Source: Desulfofustis limnaeus
GTDB taxonomy: Bacteria; Desulfobacterota; Desulfobulbia; Desulfobulbales; Desulfocapsaceae
Length of the DNA: 64,000 bases
NCBI RefSeq assembly: GCF_023169885.1
Contig: NZ_AP025516.1
Location: 620,001 to 684,000, forward strand
Direction of reading: 5' to 3'
The position numbers and the translations under genes are program-made. This document shows, one piece after another, positions 8,311 to 18,205 of the stretch. The first letter of the stretch is position 1; each line of letters starts with the position of its first letter. Under the pieces are notes generated by a model, which was not told the origin of the DNA, did not search any database, and was given only the letters and a program-made list of their open reading frames with translations.

Positions 8311-10122
8311 TTATTGCCTGGCAGCAAGCAGGTGCAGCAGTTTTTCGTCTCTCTGATAAATATCGGCATTAAAACGGATTGTTCCGTTGTTGTCAACCCA
8401 TGCGGTCTGATACGTGATATGGATCGGCAGCCGCTCGCGAAGGGAAATGACCTTGCGCCGGCCACTGGCGACAATCTTGTCGATATCCTCCATGGTCCAG
8501 CCCTCGTTGTTCAGATCCAGGCAGAACAACGCCAGTTGCAGCGGTTGACTGACCCGGATACAGCCGTGACTGAATGAACGCGAAGCATGGTTGAAGAGAT
8601 CACGTGACGGGGTGTCGTGCAGATAGACGGAATGGTGATTGGGAAAAATGAACTTGACTCGGCCGAGAGCATTCCACGGTCCCGGGTCCTGACGCAGCAG
8701 ATAACGTGACATCTGCGCCGGCGTAACTTGGTTCCAGTCGATCGCGGTGGAATCGAGTTCGTGTGCGTCTGGCTGCCAGCTGGAAAAGAGACGGATTCGC
8801 CGCTCCGCCAGATGATGGGGATTCTTCCGCAGGGCCGGCAGCTCTTCGTTACGGGCGATGCTTGGTGTGACATTCCAGAACGGGTTGAACTCGAGATAGC
8901 GGATGGTGTCGGAAAAAACCGGCGTCTGGTGCTGCAGCTTACCGACGATCACCGGCAGATCGTGTATCACCTCGCCGTCGCGTACCGCTTTGAGGCGGTA
9001 GGCGGCGATGTTGACCATCAGGTAGGTGTCGCTGAGCTGGTGATCCTGCCAGCGCCATCTGGTCATGTTGGCACGGATGATAGCCACCAGTTCGGCAGGG
9101 GATCGGTTGAGCATGGCCAGGGTTTGTGGTCCGATGATGCCGTCGGCTGCGAGGCCGTGCCTGGTCTGAAAAGCACGTACCGCCTCGATCAATTGGTGGT
9201 GGTAATGATCGGTGGTCGAAAGATCGGCTGACAACCCGAATTCGTCAACCGTCAGCCGTTGTGCGATGAGGGTGAGGCGCCGGTCAGTGTCTCCGGGACG
9301 GATCAACGGGCCGTCGGGAATGGTTGGCCACTGGGCCGACAGTGCCAGCTTGCGGTAACGGTCGAGAGCCTCTTTCAGGCTGGTGTAGTAATGATGCTGA
9401 GGAGGGAGAGAATTCAGGTAGGCGCCAAGATCGCTGACCCCCAAAGCGAGCCGTACCGCCTGCACCGGGTCGAATTTGGTGTTGCCGGCGCTCAGAAATA
9501 GCTCCGGATCGGCATGGCGGAGCTTCATTTGACCGAAGCTCACATCATGGATGTATTTTGCAAGATTATAGGTCAGCAGCAGATCGAGATCGGCCAAGTC
9601 TTCCGGATGGTGCGATGACCAGAGCGATTCGATGGACGCCACCTCATAATCTTCCGGGACAAGTCCTTCTCGATACGATTCGCGCAAGCTCTCCAGGATG
9701 ATGGCAGCGGTTTCTGTCGGGCCGGCGGTGCTCACCCATAGCGGGCGGTTGCCCAATTCCGCGTAGATGGCGGCGAGACAGAATTCCCGTTGCTCGATGA
9801 GTGGACGCTGATCGTCCAGTGCGTACAGGGCCAGATCTACGCAGGACAGCTGTTCATTCAAGGCCGTGGTCAATGGATCTTCAGGGTCCTGGTCCGCCTG
9901 AGCGAGAAGCGGCGCGGAACTCAGTACCAATACGAGTCCAAGATAGAACGCGATCAGCGGTAGTCCAGAATAACGAAAACGGGAAGGAGTGGAAGGGGGG
10001 AGAGGTTTGCAGGTTCGACCGGGGGCGTATCTCATGTATAATAAAAATAAGTTGACGTAACGTGATGGTGATTGCTTCCTATTGCTAACAGAGGACTGCC
10101 CATTTGGCAAGGATTCAATCAT
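8311..10122 (-). CDS. L,D-transpeptidase (YcbB/LdtD-like)
   Basis: A 603-residue protein with one membrane anchor or signal segment (about residues 52-72), an N-terminal scaffold domain, a peptidoglycan-binding repeat (AVRAFQTRHGLAADGIIG) and a C-terminal YkuD catalytic domain with SHGCIRV, catalytic Cys near 521. These enzymes make 3-3 cross-links or attach proteins to peptidoglycan in the periplasm. Start choice: the frame opens at 10242, but ATG 10122 follows GGAAGGG with good spacing; ATG 10035 lacks a ribosome binding site. The YcbK-like gene follows in the same operon. Confidence 0.92.
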   Translation of the reverse strand: MIESLPNGQSSVSNRKQSPSRYVNLFLLYMRYAPGRTCKPLPPSTPSRFRYSGLPLIAFYLGLVLVLSSAPLLAQADQDPEDPLTTALNEQLSCVDLALYALDDQRPLIEQREFCLAAIYAELGNRPLWVSTAGPTETAAIILESLRESYREGLVPEDYEVASIESLWSSHHPEDLADLDLLLTYNLAKYIHDVSFGQMKLRHADPELFLSAGNTKFDPVQAVRLALGVSDLGAYLNSLPPQHHYYTSLKEALDRYRKLALSAQWPTIPDGPLIRPGDTDRRLTLIAQRLTVDEFGLSADLSTTDHYHHQLIEAVRAFQTRHGLAADGIIGPQTLAMLNRSPAELVAIIRANMTRWRWQDHQLSDTYLMVNIAAYRLKAVRDGEVIHDLPVIVGKLQHQTPVFSDTIRYLEFNPFWNVTPSIARNEELPALRKNPHHLAERRIRLFSSWQPDAHELDSTAIDWNQVTPAQMSRYLLRQDPGPWNALGRVKFIFPNHHSVYLHDTPSRDLFNHASRSFSHGCIRVSQPLQLALFCLDLNNEGWTMEDIDKIVASGRRKVISLRERLPIHITYQTAWVDNNGTIRFNADIYQRDEKLLHLLAARQ

Positions 10123-10386
10123 TTTTTCCCTTCCGCATCCCTTGTGGTGGAAATGGGCCAGCATCATCGATGCGGGATAAAGGCAGTCCTCTCGCGGCAC
10201 CACGGCTCCGGCATTTTTCCCTCGTCCGGCACCGAGTGACAAGGGCCTGGGTTACGGTGCAGAGGACATGTTTGATCGGTTCTTATGGGTGGTATCTCGA
10301 CGCGATGCTTGGTTGGACACGAGGGGGAGTTCGCCATGGGGGGCGGACAACCGCTGGACTGAAACGGTGCCCGAAAGAGGTGTGTG

Positions 10387-11370
10387 ATGCAGGAAATTGA
10401 TTTTTGCCGCGTGGGCGGTATCCGCGTTGGTCATGCCCAAGATCAGGAAGCCGCGACCGGCTGTACCGTAGTGCTTTGCGAATCGGGGGCAACCGCCGGT
10501 GTCGATGTTCGAGGTGGCGCTCCCGGGACCCGGGAGACGGACCTACTTCGCCCGGAGAACTTGGTGCAGCAGATTCATGCGGTCCTGTTGACCGGCGGCA
10601 GTGCCTTCGGTCTGGACGCCGCTGCCGGGGTCATGGCCTATCTCGAGGAGCGGCAGATCGGTTTTGCCGTGCAGGTGACCCATGTACCTATTGTCTGCGG
10701 TGCCGCGCTGTTCGATCTGAGTTTCGGTGATCACCGGATCCGGCCGGATCGGGAGATGGGTTATCGGGCCTGTATGAACGCCGGTGACCGTTCCATAGCC
10801 ATCGGGAGTATCGGGGCTGGTACCGGGGCCACCGTCGGGAAGATATGCGGTATGGGCCGGGCGATGAAGGGCGGAATCGGGGCTGCCGCCGTGGAGGTTG
10901 GCCCGTTGCGGGTCGGGGCGTTGGTCGCCGTCAATTGCCTGGGTGACGTGGTGGATCCGGACTCGGGCCGAATTCTGGCCGGATTGCGCAGCGAGGATGG
11001 CCGCAGAGTGTGCGGTACTGAAAACGTACTGCTCGACAACGTTGGCAACCCGACCAACCTGTTCAATGGCAACACGACCATCGGTGTGACTGTCACCAAT
11101 GGCCTATTCACCAAGGCAGAGATGACAAAAATGGCCTCCATGGCGCACAATGGATTGGCCCGAACCTTGCGCCCGGCCCATTCGATGTTCGACGGTGACA
11201 CTATCTTCGCCCTGTCCACCGGCACGGTCCGCGCCGATCTCAGTACGGTCGGAATGCTTGCTGCCCGGATGGTCGAGCGGGCGGTGGTTGCGGCCGTTCG
11301 CCGGGCCGGGTCTCTGGGTGGCCTCCCCGGCCATGGCGAACGGCGCTTGGGGCAATATTCAACATTATAG
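10387..11370 (+). CDS. P1/DmpA (S58) family self-processing hydrolase
   Basis: A 327-residue cytosolic protein of the N-terminal-nucleophile-like S58 family. Visible motifs: GGIRVGHAQD at the start, TGGSAFGLDAAAGVM near residue 75, GTGATVGK, and FNGNTTIGVTVTN with Thr230 as the probable nucleophile. In the family the chain cuts itself before this Ser/Thr, giving alpha and beta subunits. Here the residue is Thr after Asn, as in nylon-oligomer hydrolase NylC, not Ser as in DmpA. Relatives are aminopeptidases or amidases. ATG 10387 is preferred to GTG 10384 because AAAGAGG lies just upstream. It converges on the next gene and is divergent from the transpeptidase. Confidence 0.88.
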   Translation: MQEIDFCRVGGIRVGHAQDQEAATGCTVVLCESGATAGVDVRGGAPGTRETDLLRPENLVQQIHAVLLTGGSAFGLDAAAGVMAYLEERQIGFAVQVTHVPIVCGAALFDLSFGDHRIRPDREMGYRACMNAGDRSIAIGSIGAGTGATVGKICGMGRAMKGGIGAAAVEVGPLRVGALVAVNCLGDVVDPDSGRILAGLRSEDGRRVCGTENVLLDNVGNPTNLFNGNTTIGVTVTNGLFTKAEMTKMASMAHNGLARTLRPAHSMFDGDTIFALSTGTVRADLSTVGMLAARMVERAVVAAVRRAGSLGGLPGHGERRLGQYSTL

Positions 11371-11381
11371 CGGTTCACTTC

Positions 11382-12662
11382 CTACCAGTATTGCATGGCA
11401 TCCCGGAACAGGGCAGCTAGCTCTTCCGGCCCCGCCGGGCGCGGTGATAACTTGGTGACCCGATGCTGCGGCAGGGTCCCCTCCACCAGCCTCGGGATGT
11501 CTGTTTCGCTGAAGCCGACGGCTTTTAGACCGTTGGGGATATGGAAGCGTTTGAAGTAGCCGATCATGGTGTCGGCTAGTAATTCTCCCGCATCGGCCTC
11601 TTTGGCTCCGGAAATATCGGCTCCCAGCGCTGCCGCCGCCTCCAGGTGCCGTCGTGGAGCGGCCGGCCCGGTAAAGCGGAACACTGCGGGTGCGTTAAGG
11701 GCGACAGAGATGCCGTGCGGGATGAGCGGATGATCGGATTGATAATCGGGGGCGATATAATCCCTAACCATCCCGGAAACCGGGTAGGACATGCCGTGCG
11801 GCAGTGAAACCCCGGCATTGCCGAAACCGACGCCGGCGAAGGCGGCGGCCAGGGCCATCATGCCGCGGGCGTGCAGGTCGTGCGGTTGTTCCACGGCGGT
11901 GGCGAAATGGGCGGCCATGATTTCCATGGCCTTGATCGCCCACATATCGCTGATCGGGTTCGAACCCTGGTAGGCGGGCCGGTAGATCGGTCGTTCCGGG
12001 CGGGGCCTTTCGGTAAAAGGGATGGCAGTGTAGGACTCGACGGCGTGGGTGAGGATATCGAGAGCGGTGGAGGCAGTGATCATCGGCGGCATGGAAACGG
12101 TGTTGAGGGGATCGATGATGCCCAGGGTCGGTTTCAGCAGGCGTGAGGCGATGCCGGTCTTGGCGTGCATCGCCTCCAGATCGAAAATGGCCACGCCGGT
12201 TGTCTCGCTGCCGGTGCCGGCAGTGGTGGGGATGGCAAACAGTGGTTTCAGCGGTCCCGGCACCGGCTTACCTCTACCGATCGGCGCGTTGACGTAGTCG
12301 AGAAAATCGTCGGGGGGATAGGTCGAATAGAGGTTGGCCGCCTTGGCGGTGTCGATCACCGAACCGCCACCGAGGGCGATAAAGGAATCGACCCGGTTGG
12401 CGACGGCGAAATCGATGGCTTGCTTGAACGACGAATCGGTCGGTTCGACCCGAACCTGATCGTAGACAAGATATTCGACCCCTTCATCCTCCAATGTTTT
12501 TTTGACCGTGGTGGTCATGGGCAGGGCGGCGATATGCGGGTCGGTAACCAGCATTACTTTTCTCACGCCCAGATCCGTGACATCCATGCCCACTTCGGCA
12601 GTGATCCCCTCGCCGAACCTGATGGCTGATGCCGCCATTTCAAAGCCGATTTCCTGTTGCAT
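11382..12662 (-). CDS. Hydroxyacid-oxoacid transhydrogenase-like Fe-dependent dehydrogenase
   Basis: A 426-residue Fe-ADH superfamily protein closer to hydroxyacid-oxoacid transhydrogenase (ADHFE1/HOT) than to simple alcohol dehydrogenases. Clues are the N-terminal AIRFGEGITAEVGMD, the long length, GGGSVIDTAKAANLY, PTTAGTGSETTGVAIFD, a family-type insertion PERPIYRPAYQGSNPISD, and VSLPHGMSYPVSGMV. Animal HOT couples gamma-hydroxybutyrate oxidation to 2-oxoglutarate reduction; use for 4-hydroxybutyrate or another hydroxy acid here is inference. Its upstream region carries copy 1 of the palindromic repeat. The gene ends 11 bases from the convergent P1-family gene. Confidence 0.85.
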   Translation of the reverse strand: MQQEIGFEMAASAIRFGEGITAEVGMDVTDLGVRKVMLVTDPHIAALPMTTTVKKTLEDEGVEYLVYDQVRVEPTDSSFKQAIDFAVANRVDSFIALGGGSVIDTAKAANLYSTYPPDDFLDYVNAPIGRGKPVPGPLKPLFAIPTTAGTGSETTGVAIFDLEAMHAKTGIASRLLKPTLGIIDPLNTVSMPPMITASTALDILTHAVESYTAIPFTERPRPERPIYRPAYQGSNPISDMWAIKAMEIMAAHFATAVEQPHDLHARGMMALAAAFAGVGFGNAGVSLPHGMSYPVSGMVRDYIAPDYQSDHPLIPHGISVALNAPAVFRFTGPAAPRRHLEAAAALGADISGAKEADAGELLADTMIGYFKRFHIPNGLKAVGFSETDIPRLVEGTLPQHRVTKLSPRPAGPEELAALFRDAMQYW

Positions 12663-12682
12663 ACGTCGTACCTCGCGTTGTC

Positions 12683-12834
12683 TGATGGGAACCTTAAAAA
12701 ATTGCCATTTCGTCCAATCTCATCGTTGCGCAATCGAATTTTATCCTCGGAATATCACATGGAGGCCTGCGGTAAAATTCTCTTGCGCGCCTCGATCTTG
12801 AACGAAATTTCGAATTTTTCAAGGCCCCCTGATG
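12683..12834 (+). repeat. Dispersed palindromic repeat, copy 1
   Basis: About 150 bases, from CTGATGGGAACCTT to CCCCCTGATG. The two halves pair as a long imperfect inverted repeat: the left arm GGGAACCTTAAAAAATT matches the reverse complement of the right end GGGGGCCTTGAAAAATT, and inner GCGCAATCGAATTTTA matches GCGCAAGAGAATTTTA. Two further copies lie at 18365-18510 (same strand) and 20201-20351 (opposite strand). It sits between the divergent transhydrogenase and CobO genes, so it may also affect their promoters. Confidence 0.85.
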
Positions 12835-13073
12835 ATGAAGGAGATGTTCTCGGCTGGGCCGAGTTTCCGAGAGCAGCCTGATGGTTGTTCGAGATTGTAA
12901 TGATTTCCCGGCGCAACTACCAGAAAAAGCAACGGGCGAACCCTATCCCGCCGCCGATGATACCACAGAGCAAAGAAAACACCAGCTGCCGCAGCGTCGG
13001 AGAAGATCCGGTATTATTTGTATGGGAAAATAAAGAAAAAAGACAAGATACGGAGAAAGGAGCGAGCAGCGCT

Positions 13074-13631
13074 ATGGAAATAACGAAACTGGAGCCAAAA
13101 GAGCGGCGCGGGTTAGTGGTGGTACTCACCGGCCACGGTAAAGGCAAGACCACTAGTGCCATGGGCATGGTGCTGCGGGCGAGTGGGCATGGCATGCGGG
13201 TCTGCATTATTCAATTCATGAAGGGGGATCTCTACTCCGGTGAGTGGGACGGGGTCAAACTGCTTGGTGACCGGGTTGAACTCCATGTGACCGGTAAAGG
13301 TTTTTGTGGCATCCAGGGAAATCCCTACCCGTACGACGAGCATCGGCGCAACGCCCAGGACGCCATCGCGCTGGCCCTGGAAAAACTCCGTTCGGACCAG
13401 TTCGATCTGATGGTTCTGGACGAGATCAACAATGCCCTGCAGCTCAAACTGGTCGATCTGCAGCAGGTCATGGCCATCCTGGATGCACGCCCGCAGGGGC
13501 TGCATCTGGTTCTCACCGGCCGCGACGCCCATCCGGATGTCATTGAACGGGCCGATACCGCCAGCCGGGTCGACGAGATCAAGCATGCCTATCGCCGGGA
13601 CATCGAACCGCAGCCGGGTATCGACTATTGA
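13074..13631 (+). CDS. cobO: Cob(I)yrinic acid a,c-diamide adenosyltransferase
   Basis: A 185-residue BtuR/CobO protein: P-loop LTGHGKGKTTSAMG (about residues 18-31), the long helix MVLRASGHGMRVCIIQFMKG, LMVLDEINNAL, and the C-terminal ASRVDEIKHAYRRDIEPQPGIDY. It transfers the adenosyl group of ATP to Co(I) of corrinoids, making adenosylcobalamin precursors in the cytosol. The frame opens at 12885, but the first 63 codons have no family similarity; ATG 13074 follows AAAGGAG and begins just before the conserved core. No other cobalamin genes are in view, so it may serve salvage. Confidence 0.93.
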   Translation: MEITKLEPKERRGLVVVLTGHGKGKTTSAMGMVLRASGHGMRVCIIQFMKGDLYSGEWDGVKLLGDRVELHVTGKGFCGIQGNPYPYDEHRRNAQDAIALALEKLRSDQFDLMVLDEINNALQLKLVDLQQVMAILDARPQGLHLVLTGRDAHPDVIERADTASRVDEIKHAYRRDIEPQPGIDY

Positions 13632-14525
13632 TCAGAGGGGGCGCGGGCGTCGCTGACTCAGGTAAACCCCATAGAGAACCAGGGCCGAAGCGACGTATTG
13701 AGAGGGGGTGAACCGTTCTCCGAGAATGAGAAAACCGAGGATCACCGTAAAGACCGGGATCAGGTTGATATAGGCCGAGGCCTGGCTGGCCGGAATCTGG
13801 CTCACGCCGTAATTGTAGAGCAGATAGGCCCCCAGGGTGACGCAGCTGCCCAGGTACAAAACAGCCAGCGCCGGGACAAGATGGAATTCACGCGGCAGAT
13901 TGATGTCCGGCGAGACAAGGAAGCAGGCGAAAAACAGGGCCCCCACCCAGCATTGCACGGCAGTCAGGAAAAAAGGAGAATAGCGGGCGCTCAAGTGTTT
14001 GAGCGACAGGGTATAGCCGGCGGCGGCAACCATGGCCAGAAATTCGTGGAAATTGCCGAGCAGCGGTTGCGGGGCATCGGTGGACGCGTCCGCGGCGAGG
14101 CTCAGCCAGCAGGTGCCGGCGATTGCCACCCCGAAGCCGGTCAAGGTCTGCCGGGTCACCTTCTCCTTGAGGAAGGCCATGGCGCCGAAGGCAACCAAGA
14201 GTGGCAGCATGGCAGTGATCATCCCGGCCTGGGAAGCGCTGGTCAACTGCAGGGCTTTGGCTTCGAAGATGAAATAGATGCAGGGTTCGCAGATGGCCAT
14301 GAACAGAAGGTACTTGGCGTCGCCCCGGCGATAGGTGAAATTGCGGAGTTGCGGGACGAGAAAGGCGAAACAGAAGCTGCCCACCAGCATACGGCCCCAG
14401 ATCACCAGCATTGGGTCGTACCCTTTGAAGGCGAGTTTGAGGGCGATGAAGGAGCTTGCCCAGAGCACCATGGCACTGGTGAGACAGAGCACGGGGAGCC
14501 AGCGGGCTCGTTGTTGCGGAGACAC
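13632..14525 (-). CDS. EamA/DMT-family permease
   Basis: A 297-residue protein with about ten hydrophobic helices and two EamA repeats (first starts LCLTSAMVLWASSFIALK, second near residue 158). Starts at GTG 14525 with AGGA seven bases upstream. It is a separate paralogue of the gene at 1110-2024, with little identity beyond family features. Substrate unknown. The end abuts the cobO stop codon, the two genes converging without a visible terminator between them. Confidence 0.87.
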   Translation of the reverse strand: MSPQQRARWLPVLCLTSAMVLWASSFIALKLAFKGYDPMLVIWGRMLVGSFCFAFLVPQLRNFTYRRGDAKYLLFMAICEPCIYFIFEAKALQLTSASQAGMITAMLPLLVAFGAMAFLKEKVTRQTLTGFGVAIAGTCWLSLAADASTDAPQPLLGNFHEFLAMVAAAGYTLSLKHLSARYSPFFLTAVQCWVGALFFACFLVSPDINLPREFHLVPALAVLYLGSCVTLGAYLLYNYGVSQIPASQASAYINLIPVFTVILGFLILGERFTPSQYVASALVLYGVYLSQRRPRPL

Positions 14526-14736
14526 GTTCTATTCCTGTCGGTGGTGCGGCCACCGGTTGTGCCCGTTGACACGATGACCCGGGCAAAGCCGAGCAACATA
14601 GCACGGCGTGAAACGAATTGCTATTGCTGTTGGCAGATACCGTGAGGTATTTGCGATCAACGTGCCTTTGTTGCCGGCACGCGCTGGTCGACCTCCTCGA
14701 GCGGTCGGCCAGCGCAGGGTTGATGGTAACTGCCGG

Positions 14737-16452
14737 CTATTTGTCGATGTTCTCTTGGGGAACTGGAACCGGATCACCCTGGTGGCTCAGGTAGAGTGGA
14801 CCGAATCCGCCGGTGATCAGGCGATCCTGATGAAAGGTGCAGATTTTGTAGAAATAGCCGTCGTTGCCCTGAGCCAAAGCGGCCGCGGCGATATGCCGGG
14901 AGGCAACCGGGCTGTCGCCGCCACTGACCCGGTCTATCCACCAATCCTTGTCGACGATGTTGATTCGGTGGATTGGTGGCCAGCCGGCGTTGCCCAACAC
15001 TTTTTCCATCTCGGAGAGCAGGGCCTTGTCGACCATCTTGGGTACGGGCAGGGTGACCGCCTGGGCGACACCGGCGGCGATGGATTCGTGCAACTTGGCG
15101 TACGCGCCGAAATGGCCGCCTTCAATGATGAACTGGCCTTCAGCATAGGTTGTACCATAGTATTGGATAATGAAATGAACCGTGTGTGATCCGGGGGCCA
15201 GCTGTCCCAGATGATAAGTCAGTTCGTTGGGGCCCTGGCGCATGGTGGCCGTGCTCTTTCCGTACTCGACAGCTGGATTGCGGTAGGCCGTCATGGCGTC
15301 GGGGGCCGGGGCCACGTCGAAAAGCAGATTCTGCCCGGTGAGCAGAGCAGGATCTCGGACGGTAACCAGTTGGGCATGTATCTTTTTGCCGTCCATGGTG
15401 ACATCAACGCGGATCTGCGCTTCCCGGTCGTTGTTGTAAATGGCTGCCCATGGTTGGGTGGCGCGGATCAGGCCATAGATGTAGTCTCCGGCCTGGAAAT
15501 GGTCGCGCAGTCCGGAGGGGGCGGCCGGGTCGATTGGGGCGGTCGAGAACACGATGTCCCCGAGACTGGCCGCTGCTGCGGCTGATTTTTGTTGATAATC
15601 AGCATAGATTGCCTGGAAATTGTCCCGGTAGTTGTTCAGTTGACGAACGGTGGCTTCCGCCTCGGGGCAACTTTGCTGGTTGTACGAAGAGGAGTGGTAG
15701 TGGCCGAGTGTGGTCGTCGATTCGTCAAAGGCTGCTTTCCATCGTGCCATCTGCGCCTCGTCTTCCGTCGGATAGACATGTAGGGCCCGCTCTCCCTGGG
15801 TGAACGTCCGCAGCCTGGCATTCCAATCTTCACAAGAGACTTCGGCGCCGGTGGCTGCGAGGTCGGCCGACGGTTGGTCGGCCGCCGGCGTAGAGGAGAC
15901 GGTCAGGCTTGCAGCCAATTGCTCATAGCGTCGATAAACCGGCGCCACCTCAGGATGGTCAGGTGAGAACTGGCCGGCGTAACCCTTGTCGATCTCTTCT
16001 TTCAGCATTCGTGCGCTTTCCAGACGATTATGGGTGCTGTTGGTGGGTTTCCCGCCGTTGTCAATGAAGGATCGTTCCGCTTTGTCCAGTTCCGTGGAGA
16101 TCTTCTTCAGGCGGCTGACGACCCCACCCGGCAACTTTGCTGAAGGAGGTGCCACTGCCGACTGGTTGGCGACTTCTGGTTGTCCTTCGCTTCGTTGCTG
16201 CGGAGCGGGGGTGTGTGGTGGCTGTTCCTTTTCGAGTACACCGACGTCTTCGCCGAGCTTACGCGCCCCGGTGGACAGTTCTTCTCCGATTTTGCCGGCA
16301 CCGTCGGCAAGTTCACCACCAATCTTTTTTGCGGTATCACCCAACTGGTCGAGAAAGCCGGCAGCCTGACAAACGGAGGTTCCGGACAGTGCAACAGCGA
16401 TGCACACGATAAGCGACATACACGATAGAAACAACGAGCGACGAATGGTCAC
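14737..16452 (-). CDS. Secreted protein of unknown function
   Basis: A 571-residue protein with a clear signal peptide (MTIRRSLFLSCM, hydrophobic core, cleavage near CQAAG). After it comes a stretch of amphipathic repeats of the form GxKIGEELxxGAxKxGED (residues about 35-60), a Pro/Gln-rich linker, a helical middle with conserved-looking Cys (SCEDW, QSCPEAE), and a C-terminal part that may be beta-rich. I recognise no domain family. GTG 16452 is chosen because CAGGAGGA lies nine bases upstream and the signal peptide starts right there; the frame extends to 16674 without coding features. It stands alone on its strand; a periplasmic or surface role is inferred from the signal only. Confidence 0.75.
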   Translation of the reverse strand: MTIRRSLFLSCMSLIVCIAVALSGTSVCQAAGFLDQLGDTAKKIGGELADGAGKIGEELSTGARKLGEDVGVLEKEQPPHTPAPQQRSEGQPEVANQSAVAPPSAKLPGGVVSRLKKISTELDKAERSFIDNGGKPTNSTHNRLESARMLKEEIDKGYAGQFSPDHPEVAPVYRRYEQLAASLTVSSTPAADQPSADLAATGAEVSCEDWNARLRTFTQGERALHVYPTEDEAQMARWKAAFDESTTTLGHYHSSSYNQQSCPEAEATVRQLNNYRDNFQAIYADYQQKSAAAAASLGDIVFSTAPIDPAAPSGLRDHFQAGDYIYGLIRATQPWAAIYNNDREAQIRVDVTMDGKKIHAQLVTVRDPALLTGQNLLFDVAPAPDAMTAYRNPAVEYGKSTATMRQGPNELTYHLGQLAPGSHTVHFIIQYYGTTYAEGQFIIEGGHFGAYAKLHESIAAGVAQAVTLPVPKMVDKALLSEMEKVLGNAGWPPIHRINIVDKDWWIDRVSGGDSPVASRHIAAAALAQGNDGYFYKICTFHQDRLITGGFGPLYLSHQGDPVPVPQENIDK

Positions 16453-16850
16453 GGCACGTTCCTCCTGTTGAGGCTGGTGATGCTTGCAAGTAGGTGGGAT
16501 AAGGACTACGTTCTCTTCTCGAGCACGAGTATACCTAATGGAATAACAAATACCTAGACAATTGATGCTGCCAGTCGGTTTTTCTCGGCAGGTGAAAAAG
16601 CGAGCCGGGGAGTGGCGGTGGCGACGAGTCAGTAGCGCCCATGAACGGGTGCGACATATCGGGCAGGTAGCCAACCGTTCGCCTGTACCGGTACGGGACC
16701 CTTATCAACGAAATAAAATGAATTAATAAAAAGGGTTGTAGATACGGAACTGATCGACTAGGTTTGGCTCGGGAATCCGGTTCGCACGGGAGACCTCCTG
16801 GGCCGGGTTTGGGAAGAATACAAGATTGTTAACCTTATCAAGGGGGTGTC
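16453..16850. other. Intergenic region between divergent genes
   Basis: About 400 bases between the divergent secreted-protein and symporter genes. The stretch 16700-16745 is AT-rich and likely holds promoter elements, but I saw no convincing sigma-70 or sigma-54 pair and no recognisable glycine riboswitch ahead of the symporter. Confidence 0.5.
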
Positions 16851-18167
16851 ATGGAATTGCTTAACTGGCTAAGCGGTCTCGTTTGGGGTCCGCCGATGCT
16901 GATTCTGCTGGTGGGAACGGGAATATTCCTAACCATACGATTGCGCGGGTTGCAATTCACCAAGCTCATTTATTCCCATAAGTTGATTTTCACCAAGGAC
17001 AAAACCAGTGAGGGAGACATCTCTCACTATCAGGCACTGACCACCGCGCTTGCCGCGACCATCGGTACCGGTAACATCGCCGGTGTGGCCACCGCGATCT
17101 TTCTCGGTGGGCCGGGTGCGGTTTTCTGGATGTGGATGACCGGTCTGGTGGGAATGGCCACCAAGTACTCCGAAGCCATCCTGGCAGTCAAGTATCGGGT
17201 TACCGATAATCGCGGCGAAATGTGCGGCGGGCCGATGTATTACATCGAACGGGGACTCGGCTGGAAGTGGCTGGGCGTCTTGTTTGCTATTTTTGGGGCG
17301 GTTGCGGCGTTTGGTATCGGCAATATGGTACAGTCCAACTCCGTCGCCGATGCGGTCAGAACCAGTTTTTCCATCTCTCCGACGGTAACCGGCGTGGTCC
17401 TCGCCGTCTTGACGGCCCTGGTCGTGTTGGGCGGTATCAAGTCGATCGGCCGGGTAACCGCTTTCCTCGTGCCGTTCATGGCCTTGATCTACACCGTTGG
17501 CGGTCTGGTCATTATCATTATCAATTTTGCCGAAGTACCGGCTGCTCTTTCTTCCATCTTTACGGCAGCTTTTGGTGGTGAGGCCGCCTTTGGCGGTGCG
17601 GTCGGAGCCGCCATTCGCTACGGTGTTGCCAGAGGTGTCTTTTCCAACGAGGCCGGTCTCGGCAGTGCGCCAATCGCCGCCGCCGCTGCCCGGACCGATT
17701 ATCCCGGCCGGCAGGCCATGGTCAGCATGACGCAGACCTTCATCGACACCATTGTCGTCTGTTCGATCACCGCACTGGCCATTCTGACCAGCGGCGCAAT
17801 CGCCACTGGGGAGACTGGAGCGGCCCTGACCACTGCCGCTTTCAATGAAGGGCTGCCAGGTCAAGGAGGTATCATCGTGGCGATAGGGATAATCCTGTTT
17901 GCCTATTCGACGATCCTTGGTTGGTGCTATTACGGCGAAAAATGCATGGAGTACCTGTTCTCCGAAAAGGCCGTAATCTTTTATCGTGTTGCTTTTGTTC
18001 TGTTCGTCTTCGTCGGGGCCGTGGCCAAGCTCGACTTTGTCTGGACGTTTTCCGATGTGATGAATGGCCTGATGGCTGTCCCGAACCTTATCGGGCTGCT
18101 GGCATTGAGCGGGGTTGTGGTTGCAGAGACCAAACTGTTTCTCGACAAGACCCGGGGAGAGCGATAG
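16851..18167 (+). CDS. Alanine/glycine:cation symporter (AGCS family)
   Basis: A 438-residue integral membrane protein of usual AGCS length, with 10-11 helices. Family signatures include [21 protein letters not shown] near residue 60, [35 protein letters not shown] and [17 protein letters not shown] near residue 265. Members take up alanine or glycine with Na+ or H+. AAGGGGG lies a few bases before the ATG. A 38-base perfect palindrome follows 38 bases after the stop. Confidence 0.93.
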   Translation: MELLNWLSGLVWGPPMLILLVGTGIFLTIRLRGLQFTKLIYSHKLIFTKDKTSEGDISHYQALTTALAATIGTGNIAGVATAIFLGGPGAVFWMWMTGLVGMATKYSEAILAVKYRVTDNRGEMCGGPMYYIERGLGWKWLGVLFAIFGAVAAFGIGNMVQSNSVADAVRTSFSISPTVTGVVLAVLTALVVLGGIKSIGRVTAFLVPFMALIYTVGGLVIIIINFAEVPAALSSIFTAAFGGEAAFGGAVGAAIRYGVARGVFSNEAGLGSAPIAAAAARTDYPGRQAMVSMTQTFIDTIVVCSITALAILTSGAIATGETGAALTTAAFNEGLPGQGGIIVAIGIILFAYSTILGWCYYGEKCMEYLFSEKAVIFYRVAFVLFVFVGAVAKLDFVWTFSDVMNGLMAVPNLIGLLALSGVVVAETKLFLDKTRGER

Positions 18168-18205
18168 ACTTCCCGGTAACTCCGGATTTCCGTGTTCTTC
18201 CCGCT

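Noticed and set aside
12905-13020. A reverse-strand frame ending LVFSLLCGIIGGGIGF, like a tiny membrane protein
   Set aside because: No start codon with a ribosome site outside cobO; the hydrophobic stretch could be chance. Worth a check if peptides or ribosome profiling data exist.
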